The notes: generated by a model not told the origin, from the letters alone. A stretch of DNA of 64,000 nt from Alphaproteobacteria bacterium (GCA_016124205.1 WGOD01000003.1:342263-406262); one strand, 5' to 3'. Shown: positions 1 through 8,835, counted from the stretch's first letter. A program made the numbers and translations.

Positions 1-2
1 GC

Positions 3-290
3 GATCAGCTCGTGAACCTTGTCGGTGCGGATCATTGGTCCTGGTCGACTAATAGCGATGTGCCATGGGCGGCTGGGACAGGAATCCTCTGCCCGAGCGC
101 GTTCGCTTTGCAGCGCACGCCTGAGCACATGAAGCCTGCCATCCGCGAGGCCATGTCCCGGATGAGCGTGAAGGAACGTTGCGCGTTTGAACTGCGCGTC
201 CTCATGGGCCTGCCAATAGGCTTTCGCCTGCGCTTCGATCGCTGGTGTGAGATCGCGGGTCCGAAGATGCTCGCCGTCCTCGAGGCATAG
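3..290 (+). CDS. Hypothetical phage protein, 5' end outside the window
   Basis: The reading frame is open from the left edge to the stop at 288-290. The first possible start inside the window is a GTG at 12 and the first ATGs are further in (69 codons or fewer remain). The C-terminal part, with SVKERCAFELRVLMGLP, is rich in charged and hydrophobic residues and may be helical. No domain is recognised. It sits 32 bases upstream of the small terminase gene, a place where phages often carry small packaging-related or HNH proteins, but it has no HNH motif. Function unknown, start undetermined. Confidence 0.4.
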   Translation, partial: DQLVNLVGADHWSWSTNSDVPWAAGTGILCPSAFALQRTPEHMKPAIREAMSRMSVKERCAFELRVLMGLPIGFRLRFDRWCEIAGPKMLAVLEA

Positions 291-322
291 CGGGCCGAAA
301 CATCATCAATCGGAGAGGCGCA

Positions 323-793
323 ATGGCCGCTCTCAAGAATGCGCGCCATGAAGCGTTCGCTCGGGCGCTCGCAAAAGGAATGGGCGTCACCGAGGCTTAT
401 GTCGCAGCGGGCTATCGACACAGCCCGGCGGCCGCCACCCGGTTGTCAAAGACTGTCAAAGTCGCGGCGAGACTCACGGAACTCCAGAACAAGGGGGCCG
501 AACGCGCCGCTGTGACCGCTGAATCGCTCAGTGCCGAACTCGAAGAGGCCCGCTCGATCGCCCTTGCGGAAAAGCAGGCATCGGCCGCCGTGTCCGCGAC
601 GATGGGCAAGGCGAAGCTTTTCGGAATCGGCGTCGAGCACCGCCGGGTCAGCGGGACAATCGGCCTCGTGACGGTCACGCCCAAGGATCTGGAAGGGTTG
701 ACCGAAGATGAGCTTGCCAGCCTTGAACGAGCCTACCCCGTTTTCGAAAAGCTCGGGCTTGTTGGGGGCAATCACAGCGGAGAGGGCGCGTAG
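323..793 (+). CDS. terS: Terminase small subunit
   Basis: The 156-residue product would recognise the packaging site and deliver DNA to the large terminase. The N-terminal 60 residues (ARHEAFARALAKGMGVTEAY followed by an AGY and a second helical stretch) match the helix-turn-helix seen at the start of many small terminases, and a helical region follows. Length fits the family. It has a purine-rich ribosome site (ggagaggcgc) just upstream and directly precedes the large terminase, with which it overlaps. The assignment rests on the N-terminal pattern plus position. Confidence 0.8.
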   Translation: MAALKNARHEAFARALAKGMGVTEAYVAAGYRHSPAAATRLSKTVKVAARLTELQNKGAERAAVTAESLSAELEEARSIALAEKQASAAVSATMGKAKLFGIGVEHRRVSGTIGLVTVTPKDLEGLTEDELASLERAYPVFEKLGLVGGNHSGEGA

Positions 794-2321
794 AGAGACC
801 GCCGCACAGGCCGGGGGCTGGGAGAAGGAACGCGCACGCTGCGCTGCGGACATCATCTACTGGACGGAAAAGTGGGTCTGGACCTACGACCCGCGCCTCG
901 TCGGGAAGCCAGGCGGGGCCTTCGTGCCCTTCAAGCTATGGCCGAGGCAAAAAGAATTCCTTCGCTGGCTCGAGGAACGGGTAGAAGCGAACGAGGAAGG
1001 CCTGCTCGAGAAGAGCCGGGACGTGGGCGCCACCTATCTGTGCGCCTTGTTTGCGCTCCACCGCTGGATGTTTCATCCGGGCTTCAAGACGACGTTCGGC
1101 TCGCGCAAGGTCGATTACGTCGACAAGAAGGACAACCCGGACAGCATCTTCGCGAAGCTGCGGATCATGCTCCGGCGCCAGCCGCCCGAGCTGCTTCCGA
1201 AGGGGTTTAACCCGGCGCAGCACGACAACTACATGCGCCTTGTGAACCCCGAGACCGAGACGGTGATCTCCGGGGAAGGCGGCGAGGACATGGGCCGGGG
1301 CGGGCGTTCCTCGCTCTACGTCATGGACGAGGCAGCCTTCGTGCCGAACGCCGAGACCGTCGAGAAGGCGCTTTCAGGCAACACCGATTGCGTACTCTGG
1401 GTCTCCTCGGTCAACGGCATGGGGAACCTGTTCGCGCGGAAGCGGCATTCGATCCTCGCCAGTCGGCAGGTCTTCCGCCTTCACTGGCGTGACGACCCGC
1501 GGAAGACAGAGGAATGGGCCCGGGCGAAGGAGGCAAGTTTCTCCGACCCCACGACCTGGGCCAGCGAGTACGACATCGACTATTCGGCGTCGGTTGAAGG
1601 GATCTGTATCCCCGCGGCATGGGTCGAGAGCGCCAAGCGCCTCGCCGCGCTCGAGCCGGGACTGAAACCGTCGGCCAAAACCGTTCTCGGCCTCGACGTG
1701 GGCGCGGGCAAAGCGAAATCGGTCGCGATTCCGAGAAGCGGCCCTGTCGTTCATGTTCCGCGCTCACGTCGAGACCCGGACACGACCGAGACCGCGCTTT
1801 GGGCGATCGACATCGCGAAAGAGGTCGAAGCCGACGACCTCAATTTCGATGCGCCTGGCGTCGGCGCCGGCGTTTCATCGACGCTGACCAAGAATCCTGC
1901 GGACGGCCTCACGGTCGTGCCGGTCAACACCGGCGTGCCGCCGAGCGATCGCACCTGGCCTGACGGACGGACGTCTGAAGAGACGTTCGGCAATCTCAAA
2001 GCGGAGATCTGGTGGCTTTGCCGGACTGCGCTGCAACGCACACACGAACACGTCCAGTTCCTCGAGGGCAAGGAGGGCGGCCGGAAGCATCCGCTGACGG
2101 ACCTTCTCGCCCTGCCGTCGGGAGACAGGGAGAGCGACGAGCTCTGCCTTCAGCTCTCGCTGGTGAAGTGGGAACGCAACGAGCGAGGCAAGATCATGAT
2201 CGAGAAGAAAGCCTCGCTGCAACGGCGGGGCATCTCCAGTCCCGACTATGCGGACTCCCTGATGCTCACCTTCGTTGATCCGCCAGCGGAGCCTGAACCG
2301 TTCCGCTGGCACGTGGCATGA
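708..2321 (+). CDS. terL: Terminase large subunit
   Basis: The 537-residue ATP-driven DNA packaging motor and headful nuclease. The variant phage Walker A is EKSRDVGAT (residues about 101-109), with the lysine early in the loop as in other large terminases. Walker B is LYVMDEAAF near residue 205. The C-terminal RNase H-like nuclease shows acidic positions in VLGLDVGAGK, NFDAPGVGAG and SSPDYADSLM. The ATG at 708 gives an 86-base overlap with terS; in-frame TTG codons near 756-759 would shorten this, so the exact start is uncertain. The product ends just before the portal gene. Function is secure from motifs and order. Confidence 0.95.
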   Translation: MSLPALNEPTPFSKSSGLLGAITAERARRETAAQAGGWEKERARCAADIIYWTEKWVWTYDPRLVGKPGGAFVPFKLWPRQKEFLRWLEERVEANEEGLLEKSRDVGATYLCALFALHRWMFHPGFKTTFGSRKVDYVDKKDNPDSIFAKLRIMLRRQPPELLPKGFNPAQHDNYMRLVNPETETVISGEGGEDMGRGGRSSLYVMDEAAFVPNAETVEKALSGNTDCVLWVSSVNGMGNLFARKRHSILASRQVFRLHWRDDPRKTEEWARAKEASFSDPTTWASEYDIDYSASVEGICIPAAWVESAKRLAALEPGLKPSAKTVLGLDVGAGKAKSVAIPRSGPVVHVPRSRRDPDTTETALWAIDIAKEVEADDLNFDAPGVGAGVSSTLTKNPADGLTVVPVNTGVPPSDRTWPDGRTSEETFGNLKAEIWWLCRTALQRTHEHVQFLEGKEGGRKHPLTDLLALPSGDRESDELCLQLSLVKWERNERGKIMIEKKASLQRRGISSPDYADSLMLTFVDPPAEPEPFRWHVA

Positions 2322-2337
2322 CGGGCGAGGGCCAGGC

Positions 2338-3783
2338 ATGAACGTCCTCAACTATCTGTCGCGGTTGATCCCGGGAACGAAGGCAAGCGCCGCCGCCGGC
2401 ATGATCGCGGCGCGCTCGCTCGGCCAGCCGGTCTGGACGCCGCGCCGCTTCGACAAGATCGCGGAGGAATCCTACAAGCGGAACGCCATCGCGTTCGCAT
2501 GCGTCAAGCGGATCGCCTCCGGCTGTGCGTCCGTTCGGTGGCTGCTCCATCGCCGTGGCGGAGAGGAAGTAGGACAGCACCCTCTGCTCAACCTTCTGGA
2601 AAACCCGTCCCCGTGCGTCGGCGGGCGGCAATTCCTCGAGGCGGTGTATGCGTACCTGCTTCTCGCGGGGAACACCTACATCGAAGCGGTCGGCCCGAAG
2701 CGGGCAAGCGCGCCGCCGCGCGAACTGTGGCCGCTGCGACCTGACCGAATGAAGGTCGTTCCGGGCCCGGCTTCGCTGCCGAAGGCGTTCGAATACGAGG
2801 TCGGCGGGTTGAAGACCCGCTGGGAGATGGACCCGCTCAAAGGCACCGGGCCGATCCTTCACCTGCGCGACTTCAACCCGCTGGACGACTGGTACGGCAT
2901 GAGCCGCATCGAGGCGGCAGCGTACGGCGTCGATCGGCACAATGCCGCTGGCGCCCATAACAAGGCGCTGCTCGACAATCAGTGCCGCCCGTCAGGCGCG
3001 CTCGTCTTCAAGCCGATCAAGAATCCGGACGGCTCCTATCAGTCCGCGCCCGAAGACGTGATCGACAAGGCCAAGAAGCGCCTCGACGAGACGCACGGTG
3101 GCGCCTCGAACGCCGGTCGGCCGATGGTCCTCGGCGGTGACGTTGCGTGGGAGGAAATGGGCCTCAGCCCGAAGGATATGGACTTCGCCGCGGGCAAGGA
3201 TGACGCGGCCTGGGATATCTGCGTCGCGCTCGGCTTTCCGCCTGTCCTCATGGTCAAGGGGCAGGCGACCTACAACAACGTCAGGGAGGCCAAGCTCGAG
3301 CTGTGGGAGGAGACCAACCTTCCCCTGATCGATCATCTCTGCGCTGGCCTCAATTCGTGGCTGGTGCCGCAATTCGGCGATGACCTCGTCCTCAGCCCTG
3401 ATCTCGACGGGATTAGTGCGCTGGAGCCGCGCCGCGAGAGTAAGCGGAAGTCGACGCTCGAACTTGTTGAAGCGGGCATCATCGACGCCGACGAGGCGCG
3501 CGAGAGCCTGCAGTTCGGCAAACGGCCCGTCAACGCTGTGGAGAAGGTCGACGCAGCGGTTCTGAACGCGCTGATCAACGCGGTCGCCGACGCCGGAACC
3601 CTGCCGCTGGTGCGCTACCTGCGCAGCGTGGGCCTCTACGACGCGTCGAAGACCGACGAGCAGCTGATCGCTTTCGCAATCGCCGAAACGGCTCGCCTGA
3701 CAGGTGCTGACCCCGACGAGGCCGGCGAAACGACCGGCGAGGACACGGATCCTGACGAAGAGGACGAAATCGATGCAGATTGA
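2338..3783 (+). CDS. Phage portal protein (HK97 type)
   Basis: The 481-residue portal forms the dodecameric ring at one capsid vertex through which DNA enters and leaves. Recognisable family features are the N-terminal TPRRFDKIAEESYKRNAIAF region, HPLLNLLENPSP, and GLDNQ-like segment HNKALLDNQCRPSGALVF. YNNVREAKLELWEETNLPLI near residue 310-330 is typical of HK97 portals. ATG 2338 is chosen over an in-frame codon at 2275 because it follows the large terminase stop by 16 bases and is preceded by a purine-rich site. The C-terminus is very acidic (about the last 20 residues). It overlaps the next gene by 11 bases. Confidence 0.95.
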   Translation: MNVLNYLSRLIPGTKASAAAGMIAARSLGQPVWTPRRFDKIAEESYKRNAIAFACVKRIASGCASVRWLLHRRGGEEVGQHPLLNLLENPSPCVGGRQFLEAVYAYLLLAGNTYIEAVGPKRASAPPRELWPLRPDRMKVVPGPASLPKAFEYEVGGLKTRWEMDPLKGTGPILHLRDFNPLDDWYGMSRIEAAAYGVDRHNAAGAHNKALLDNQCRPSGALVFKPIKNPDGSYQSAPEDVIDKAKKRLDETHGGASNAGRPMVLGGDVAWEEMGLSPKDMDFAAGKDDAAWDICVALGFPPVLMVKGQATYNNVREAKLELWEETNLPLIDHLCAGLNSWLVPQFGDDLVLSPDLDGISALEPRRESKRKSTLELVEAGIIDADEARESLQFGKRPVNAVEKVDAAVLNALINAVADAGTLPLVRYLRSVGLYDASKTDEQLIAFAIAETARLTGADPDEAGETTGEDTDPDEEDEIDAD

Positions 3784-4054
3784 CACCATTCCCGGCGCGA
3801 CGGTCATGCTCGGCGCGCCTGAAGGCTGGGACCCGCGCGTCGACGGTGTCGAGTGCAACGTCCTTCCCGCGATCTACGACGGCCAACGCTTTGTGAGCCA
3901 GTGGCAGCCAACACCCGACGAAGTCGCCGCGATCTTCGCCGGCGCCCCGATCCATCTCCACGTGTACGGCGAAGGGCATCCGCCCGTCGCCCTCAGCGTC
4001 GGCCCGGTCCCAGGCCGGGAGCGGCGCTCCACCCCTGCGGCTGAGGAGGGTTAG
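3773..4054 (+). CDS. Small phage protein between portal and protease
   Basis: The 93-residue product begins MQIDTIPGATVML and has a PRVDGVECNVLPAIYDGQRF stretch that looks like compact beta structure. No known domain is recognised. Its ATG lies inside the last codons of the portal gene (11-base overlap), suggesting translational coupling. It ends 4 bases before the protease gene. Small proteins at this place in HK97-like clusters are usually of unknown function. An in-frame upstream start at 3704 would overlap the portal extensively and is less likely. Confidence 0.65.
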   Translation: MQIDTIPGATVMLGAPEGWDPRVDGVECNVLPAIYDGQRFVSQWQPTPDEVAAIFAGAPIHLHVYGEGHPPVALSVGPVPGRERRSTPAAEEG

Positions 4055-4058
4055 CCGG

Positions 4059-4739
4059 ATGCGAAACATGGAATTCAAGGAAAGCCGATTCCGGGGCGAT
4101 CTCGGTGAGGCTATTCCGCTTCAACTCGACACGAAGGCCGTTACCGACGAGGGCGAGTTCGAAGGATACGCTGCGGTCTACGGCAATCGGGATCTCGGAA
4201 ACGACGTCATTGAACCTGGTGCGTTCACCGAGAGCCTGCGCGAGCGGCCGGCTTCACGGATCAAGATGCTCTGGCAGCACGATACGAACAAGCCGATCGG
4301 CGTCTGGCGGGAGTTCTCGTCGGACACGAAGGGGCTCTTCTGTCGGGGCAAGCTCCTCCTCACGACCGTCGGCGGGAAGGAAGCCCACGAGTTTATGAAG
4401 GCGGGAGCAATTGACAGCCTCTCCATCGGGTACCGAACCCGCGAATACCGGATCGATCGCGAACGCGGCGTGCGCATCATCGAGAAGGCCGATCTTCTGG
4501 AAGTGTCGGCCGTCACCTTTGCGATGAACCCTGAAGCGCGCATCGTCGGAGTGAAGGGCGAGATTCCCGACATCCGAACTTTGGAACGGGTGCTCAAGCG
4601 TGACGCTGGGCTATCCGCTTCCCAGGCCAAGGCGCTCCTCGCGTCTGGCTATTCCGCCATCCATGACGAGCGAGACGCCGGAACGGATGGAGACGAGGCC
4701 GCAGGCCTCAAACGGCTCGCGGAACTGTTCCGCAGCTGA
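4059..4739 (+). CDS. Prohead maturation protease (HK97 family)
   Basis: The 226-residue serine protease cleaves the capsid scaffold domain during head maturation. FEGYAAVYGNRDLGNDVIEPGAF (residues about 34-56) is the family N-terminal signature. The catalytic residues are visible as His74 in LWQHDTNKPIG, Ser122 in SLSIGYR, and Glu148 in LLEVSAVT. It lies immediately upstream of the capsid gene as in HK97, and the 33-base gap carries the capsid ribosome site. The last 60 residues are a helical tail of unclear role. Confidence 0.95.
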   Translation: MRNMEFKESRFRGDLGEAIPLQLDTKAVTDEGEFEGYAAVYGNRDLGNDVIEPGAFTESLRERPASRIKMLWQHDTNKPIGVWREFSSDTKGLFCRGKLLLTTVGGKEAHEFMKAGAIDSLSIGYRTREYRIDRERGVRIIEKADLLEVSAVTFAMNPEARIVGVKGEIPDIRTLERVLKRDAGLSASQAKALLASGYSAIHDERDAGTDGDEAAGLKRLAELFRS

Positions 4740-4771
4740 TCTTCATCGATAACGAAAACAGGAGACCGTCC

Positions 4772-6139
4772 ATGAACACCCACATGGCGACCCGCTCGCG
4801 CGTCCCGGCTTCCATCGGGATGGCGATCGAGACCAAGAAGGATGGCGAAGGCAACAAGACCGAAACGCCATCCGAAACCAAGAAGGCCATCACCGAAGTG
4901 ATGACCGCGTTCGAGGAGTTCAAATCCGCGAACGACGCTCGGCTCAAGGAGCTTGAGGCCAAGGGCGCGGCTGACCCGATCTCCGTCGACAAGCTCGACA
5001 AGATCAACAAGCACCTCGACAAATTCGAGGACCTCAACAAGCGCGTCGCGACCGCTGAAGGCGTGAAGAAGGCGCTCGACGATCTGCAGGAGCAGTTCGA
5101 CGAGATGGAAACCGCGCTGGCGCGGCGTTCCACCGCCGATACTCCGGAGGCGAAGGCCGCCGAGCTGAAGCAGCGCGTGAATGACTGGGGCCGCGGCGTC
5201 GTTGACGCCTACGCCAAGGGTGAAGCGAACCTCACCGACGACCAGCGCAAGGCGCTTCAGGACGTGCGCGACGAGTACAAGGCGCTCTCGGTCGGCCAGG
5301 ACACGACGGGCGGCTATCTCGCCCCAGTGGACTATGTCCGCGAGATCATCAAGTCGGTCACGGAAATGAGCCCGGCGCGTTCGCTGGCTCGTGTCCGCAC
5401 CACCGGCATGAAGTCGATCTCGCAGCCGAAGCGTACCGGCCAGTTCTCCGCCGTTCGCGTCGCCGAGCAGGGCCCTCGTTCGGAAACCGATGGCCTGCGC
5501 TGGGGCAATGTCGAGATCCCGGCGCCGGAAGCCTACGCGCTGATCGACATCTCCGAGCAGAACCTCGAGGACTCGTTCTGGGACCTCGAAGCCGAGCTGC
5601 GCGAAGAGGCGAGCGAACAGTTCGCCGTCCTCGAGGGAGCGGAATTCGTCTCGGGTTCCGGTGTCGGCGAGGCTCAGGGCATCCTGATCCACGACGATGT
5701 CGCAGTGACGAACTCGGGCGAAGCCGCGGCCATCACGGCCGATGGCCTGCTCAGCCTGAAGTACGGCATCAAGACCGCCTACGCCCGCAACGCCTCCTTC
5801 GCGCTCAATCGCAGCACGATGGGCGCGGTCCGCCGGCTGAAGGATGGCAACGGTCAGTATCTCTGGATGCCCGGTATCGCGATGGGCCGCCCGAATACGA
5901 TTGACGGCGACCCGTATGTCGAGTGCCCGGATATGCCGAACGTGCAGGCCGGTGCCTTCCCGGTGGCCTACGGCGACTTCCGCAAGGCCTACACGATGGC
6001 CGATCGCGTGCAGATGACGCTCCTGCGTGATCCGTACACCCAGGCCACCTCGGGCAACGTCCGCTTCCTGTTCCGCCGGCGTTTCGGCGGCCAGGTCGTG
6101 CTGGCCGAGGCCATCCGCAAGCTGAAGATCGCCGCCTAG
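4772..6139 (+). CDS. Major capsid protein (HK97 fold) with N-terminal scaffold domain
   Basis: The 455-residue precursor combines a charged, coiled-coil delta (scaffold) domain at about residues 20-125 with an HK97 shell domain from about residue 165 (VGQDTTGGYLAPVDYVREII onward). Shell features include ALIDISEQNLEDS, LEGAEFVSGSGVGEAQGIL and the C-terminal LFRRRFGGQVVLAEAIRKL. The upstream protease would remove the delta domain, probably between the coiled coil and residue 165; the precise cut site cannot be read from sequence. A strong ribosome site (caggaga) precedes ATG 4772, and a perfect GC hairpin directly follows the stop, consistent with high and separately tuned expression. Confidence 0.96.
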   Translation: MNTHMATRSRVPASIGMAIETKKDGEGNKTETPSETKKAITEVMTAFEEFKSANDARLKELEAKGAADPISVDKLDKINKHLDKFEDLNKRVATAEGVKKALDDLQEQFDEMETALARRSTADTPEAKAAELKQRVNDWGRGVVDAYAKGEANLTDDQRKALQDVRDEYKALSVGQDTTGGYLAPVDYVREIIKSVTEMSPARSLARVRTTGMKSISQPKRTGQFSAVRVAEQGPRSETDGLRWGNVEIPAPEAYALIDISEQNLEDSFWDLEAELREEASEQFAVLEGAEFVSGSGVGEAQGILIHDDVAVTNSGEAAAITADGLLSLKYGIKTAYARNASFALNRSTMGAVRRLKDGNGQYLWMPGIAMGRPNTIDGDPYVECPDMPNVQAGAFPVAYGDFRKAYTMADRVQMTLLRDPYTQATSGNVRFLFRRRFGGQVVLAEAIRKLKIAA

Positions 6140-6156
6140 GCGCTCTCATCGAAATG

Positions 6157-6181
6157 GCGGGCCGCTTCGGCGGCCCGCTTC
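6157..6181 (+). terminator. Hairpin terminator after capsid gene
   Basis: A perfect 9-bp stem (GCGGGCCGC paired with GCGGCCCGC) closed by a TTCG tetraloop begins 18 bases after the capsid stop and is followed by TTCTT. The T tract is short, so read-through into the following genes is likely. It may attenuate transcription or protect the capsid mRNA 3' end. Confidence 0.7.
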
Positions 6182-6210
6182 TTCAACTCGCAAGCGAAAA
6201 GGAGAGCCCG

Positions 6211-6645
6211 ATGGCTTCCCGCGACCTTCACAACAACATCCATCCCGTGCCGCTGATCGCTCCGGCGGCGGCGCGCACGGACAACACCCCGATCGTCTCG
6301 GCGATCATCGACACGCGGGACTTCGAATCCTGCGAACTCGTCCTGATCACGGGAACGAACACCGACGCCAACGCGACCTTCGCAGTGCTCGTCGAGGACG
6401 GCGATGACGCCGCGCTCGCCGATGCTGCGGCCGTCGCTGACGCTCAGCTCCTCGGCACCGAAGCAGAGGCGGGCTTCGGCTTCGCCGATGACGTCGAGTG
6501 CCGGAAGATCGGCTACCTCGGCAACAAGCGGTACGTCCGCCTGACCGTGACGCCGGCCGGCAACGATGCCGGCAACATCTTCATCGCCGGTGTGGCAATC
6601 CTCGGCCATCCCCGTGAGGCGCCGACGGCGAACCCGCCGCAATAA
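6211..6645 (+). CDS. Phage head-associated protein of unknown function
   Basis: The 144-residue product starts MASRDLHNNIHPVPLIAPAA, a phrase seen in phage proteins coded just after capsid genes. The body is Ala/Asp/Gly-rich with alternating hydrophobics (CELVLITGTNTDANATFAVL), suggesting beta structure. ATG 6211 is set by the ribosome site AAGGAG at 6199-6204, so the longer frame starting at 6154 is rejected. Position between two terminator hairpins next to the capsid gene suggests an abundant virion protein, perhaps a decoration protein, but this is inference. Confidence 0.7.
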   Translation: MASRDLHNNIHPVPLIAPAAARTDNTPIVSAIIDTRDFESCELVLITGTNTDANATFAVLVEDGDDAALADAAAVADAQLLGTEAEAGFGFADDVECRKIGYLGNKRYVRLTVTPAGNDAGNIFIAGVAILGHPREAPTANPPQ

Positions 6646-6658
6646 TCGTGAACTGAAG

Positions 6659-6681
6659 GGCGGGGCTTCGGCCCCGCCTTT
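6659..6681 (+). terminator. Hairpin terminator after the 6211 gene
   Basis: An 8-bp perfect stem (GGCGGGGC with GCCCCGCC) and TTCG loop begins 13 bases after the stop at 6645 and is followed by TTT. It has the same loop and layout as the hairpin after the capsid gene. Confidence 0.7.
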
Positions 6682-6708
6682 CGGCATTTCCCGAACATGG
6701 AGGACGTC

Positions 6709-7125
6709 ATGTCCAACACCCAGAACTACATGGAGCAGGGTGGGGCTGTCTGGAGGGTCGGCGGCTCGCTCGTCCTCGAGGCGGGAGCAACCCTCACCGA
6801 CGCGCGCTTTCTCGGTTCCGTCGCCGTCGCGGCGGACGAACTGGCGATCCCGCTGACCGCCCGCTACGCCTCCAAGACGACCGGAGCCGACGCCGAAGCC
6901 CTGACCCTGGCGAACGGCACCCCCGGCCAGGTCATCACGATCTCACTGGATACCGATGGCGGCGGCACCGGCACGCTCACGCCGGCGACGGCCACCGGCT
7001 TCGTGTCGATCGCCTTCGCTGATGCTGGCGACAACGCCACGCTCGAGTACATCGACGACACCGTCGGTTGGATCATTCTCGGAACGGCGGGTGTTGCCGC
7101 TCCGCCTGCCGTGGCGCTCGCCTAA
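6709..7125 (+). CDS. Phage structural-region protein of unknown function
   Basis: The 138-residue product begins MSNTQNYMEQGGAVWRVGG. The Gly/Ala/Thr-rich middle (VITISLDTDGGGTGTLTPAT) and VGWIILGTAGVA resemble beta-rich decoration or fibre-like proteins. ATG 6709 follows GGAGG at proper spacing, so the in-frame ATG at 6697 is not preferred. The gene is bracketed by hairpins, as is the preceding one, and is probably a virion component; no family is firmly recognised. Confidence 0.65.
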   Translation: MSNTQNYMEQGGAVWRVGGSLVLEAGATLTDARFLGSVAVAADELAIPLTARYASKTTGADAEALTLANGTPGQVITISLDTDGGGTGTLTPATATGFVSIAFADAGDNATLEYIDDTVGWIILGTAGVAAPPAVALA

Positions 7126-7155
7126 CGCATCCACTGCACAAGACGAATGAGAAAC

Positions 7156-7198
7156 GCGGGGTCGCCGCCGGTCAGATCCCGGCTGCGGCCCCGCTTTT
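7156..7198 (+). terminator. Hairpin terminator after the 6709 gene
   Basis: A 10-bp stem pairs 7156-7165 (GCGGGGTCGC) with 7185-7194 (GCGGCCCCGC), containing one G-T wobble, with an inner GC-rich loop, followed by TTTT. It is the third hairpin in 1.05 kb. Confidence 0.7.
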
Positions 7199-7252
7199 CA
7201 TCTCAACGAATCCGGCGACGCGATCGCCATTTCACCCGAGAGGAGGCACACC

Positions 7253-7900
7253 ATGCTGTGCGACATCCTGAAGACCTTCCCGTTCAGCCGCGATGGCGTC
7301 GACAGCCACATGGCCAAGGCGGGCGAACAGGTCGATATCCCTGACGCGCTCGTGCCCGGCCTGCAGCGCGACCGCTACGTGAAGCCGGTCGGCGAGCAGG
7401 GCAACGAACTGAAATCCCAGCCCGCCGCTTCTGAGAACAAGGCGCTCGGCAGCGCGCCGGAGAACAAGGACGGCGATCCCGTCTTCGATCCGCGCAAGGA
7501 CCAGACGGACGGTGCTGGCAAAGAAAGCACTGACGCTGCTCAGGCGACCGCCGCCTCCGCCGACGAGAAATCGGATGACGGAGAGGGCGCGGAAGAGACC
7601 TCTGCCAAGGACGCAGAGCCGGTCGATCAGTCTGCAGACGAGTCCACTAAGGACAACGCGGCCGACAGTGCGGCTGCGGCCGAGGACGCCGCCGCCGCAG
7701 CCGACGAGCACGAGACCAGCTCCGATGAGGGCGAGGAGGTCGGTGTTCCCGACGAAGGGGCCGCTGAAGACGCCGCGGAGCCGGCTCAGGAAGAAGACCG
7801 GGCCGCCCTTCGTGCGGAATACACGGAGAAGTTCGGCACGAAGCCCTACAACGGCTGGGACGCCGCGACGCTTCGCCAGAAGATCGCCGAGGCGAAGTAG
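7253..7900 (+). CDS. Acidic linker protein with C-terminal HeH/LEM-like motif
   Basis: The 215-residue product has three parts: an N-terminal globular segment (about 1-50, with AKAGEQVDIPDALVPGLQRD), a very acidic Ala/Glu/Asp-rich low-complexity linker (about 55-180), and a conserved C-terminal motif around EYTEKFGTKPYNGWDAATLR. That last motif resembles the helix-extended-helix modules found at the ends of several phage proteins. The start has an aggaggcac ribosome site. It stands in the head-completion region. Role unknown; the linker could tether the C-terminal motif to DNA or another virion protein. Confidence 0.7.
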   Translation: MLCDILKTFPFSRDGVDSHMAKAGEQVDIPDALVPGLQRDRYVKPVGEQGNELKSQPAASENKALGSAPENKDGDPVFDPRKDQTDGAGKESTDAAQATAASADEKSDDGEGAEETSAKDAEPVDQSADESTKDNAADSAAAAEDAAAAADEHETSSDEGEEVGVPDEGAAEDAAEPAQEEDRAALRAEYTEKFGTKPYNGWDAATLRQKIAEAK

Positions 7901-7903
7901 GTC

Positions 7904-8314
7904 ATGGTCCGCCAGGATCTCCACATCAATCAGGGTGAGACGTGGCAGCACGTGCTCACCCACCGGGATCCGGCGGGCTCGGCCATCGACCTGACCGGCT
8001 ATAGCGCGCGGATGGCCGTGCGCGACCGTGTCGGCGGAACGCTTGAAGCGTATCTTTCGACGGTGGCAGGCGAGCAGAGCGGCGGAAGCATCACGCTCGG
8101 CGGCGAGAACGGCACGGTGACCCTCGCCATGAGCGCCGAGCAGAGCCGCCGTCTCGCCAGCAACCTGGCCAGCTTTTCGGTTCTCGTCGCGCCGATGGAA
8201 AAGCAGCCGGCCGAAGTGACGTTCTTCTACGACCTAGAGCTGGTGAGCGCATCGGGCGTCGTGGTGCGCGCGTTCGCCGGCCGCGTGATCGTCAACCGGG
8301 AGGTGACCGAGTAA
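7904..8314 (+). CDS. Phage protein with BppU/Ig-like N-terminal pattern
   Basis: The 136-residue protein contains GETWQHVL and DLTGYSARMAVRD, the typical opening of a beta-sandwich family found in phage neck and baseplate proteins, and ends with VVRAFAGRVIVNREVTE, also typical. It begins 3 bases after the preceding stop and its TAA/ATG junction overlaps the next gene by one base. It is probably a virion accessory protein; no enzymatic motif is seen. Confidence 0.7.
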   Translation: MVRQDLHINQGETWQHVLTHRDPAGSAIDLTGYSARMAVRDRVGGTLEAYLSTVAGEQSGGSITLGGENGTVTLAMSAEQSRRLASNLASFSVLVAPMEKQPAEVTFFYDLELVSASGVVVRAFAGRVIVNREVTE

Positions 8315-8835
8315 TGGCTCTCAATCCGGAAACCGGCGATGGCGTCTTTGGCGCCGACAGCTATGCCACGCGTGAATTCATTCTCGCGTACTGGACCGCG
8401 CGCCCACATGACACGTTGGCTGCGACCGTTGCCGCCGCTGACGTGGACAACCTCGACGGCGCGGCGCGCGAAGCCAGCGCCTATCTCGATGCGGAGTTCG
8501 GCTCGCACTACCGGGGCGAGCGGAAGGGCTATGTTCAGGGGCTTCTCTGGCCTCGCTCAGGGGCCAAGGACGACGCGGGCTATGATCTGCCCGCAATTCC
8601 GGAGGAATTGAAGCGGGCGGTCGCTGAGCTGGCCGCCCGTGCTCTTTCAGCGCGGCTTGCGCCCGATCTCGAGCGAGGCGGCATGATCAAGCGCGAGAAG
8701 GTCGGACCGATCGAACAGGAATTCGTTGAAGGAGCGTCCGCGGACACCCGCTACGGCTTCGTGGCGAAGATGCTGGCCTCGATCCTTGATGGCACCCAGG
8801 CAGGCGCTCCGCAGGCCAAGTGGAACTGGGCCTGA
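8314..8835 (+). CDS. Head-tail connector-type protein (DnaT-like family)
   Basis: The 173-residue product has DSYATREFILAYWTAR near the start, LDGAAREASAYLDAEFG, QGLLWPRSGAKDDAGYDLPAIPEELKRAVAELA in the middle, and a C-terminal YGFVAKMLASIL. This is the pattern of the phage family annotated as DnaT-like or gp6-like connector proteins. These lie after capsid genes and likely form the ring under the portal. It overlaps the upstream gene by one base. The DnaT label reflects a database name, not proven primosome function. Confidence 0.78.
   Translation: MALNPETGDGVFGADSYATREFILAYWTARPHDTLAATVAAADVDNLDGAAREASAYLDAEFGSHYRGERKGYVQGLLWPRSGAKDDAGYDLPAIPEELKRAVAELAARALSARLAPDLERGGMIKREKVGPIEQEFVEGASADTRYGFVAKMLASILDGTQAGAPQAKWNWA

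Noticed and set aside
12..80. GTG at 12 as a true start for the first gene
   Set aside because: The frame is open to the left edge and the segment has no ribosome site, so the true start may be outside the window.
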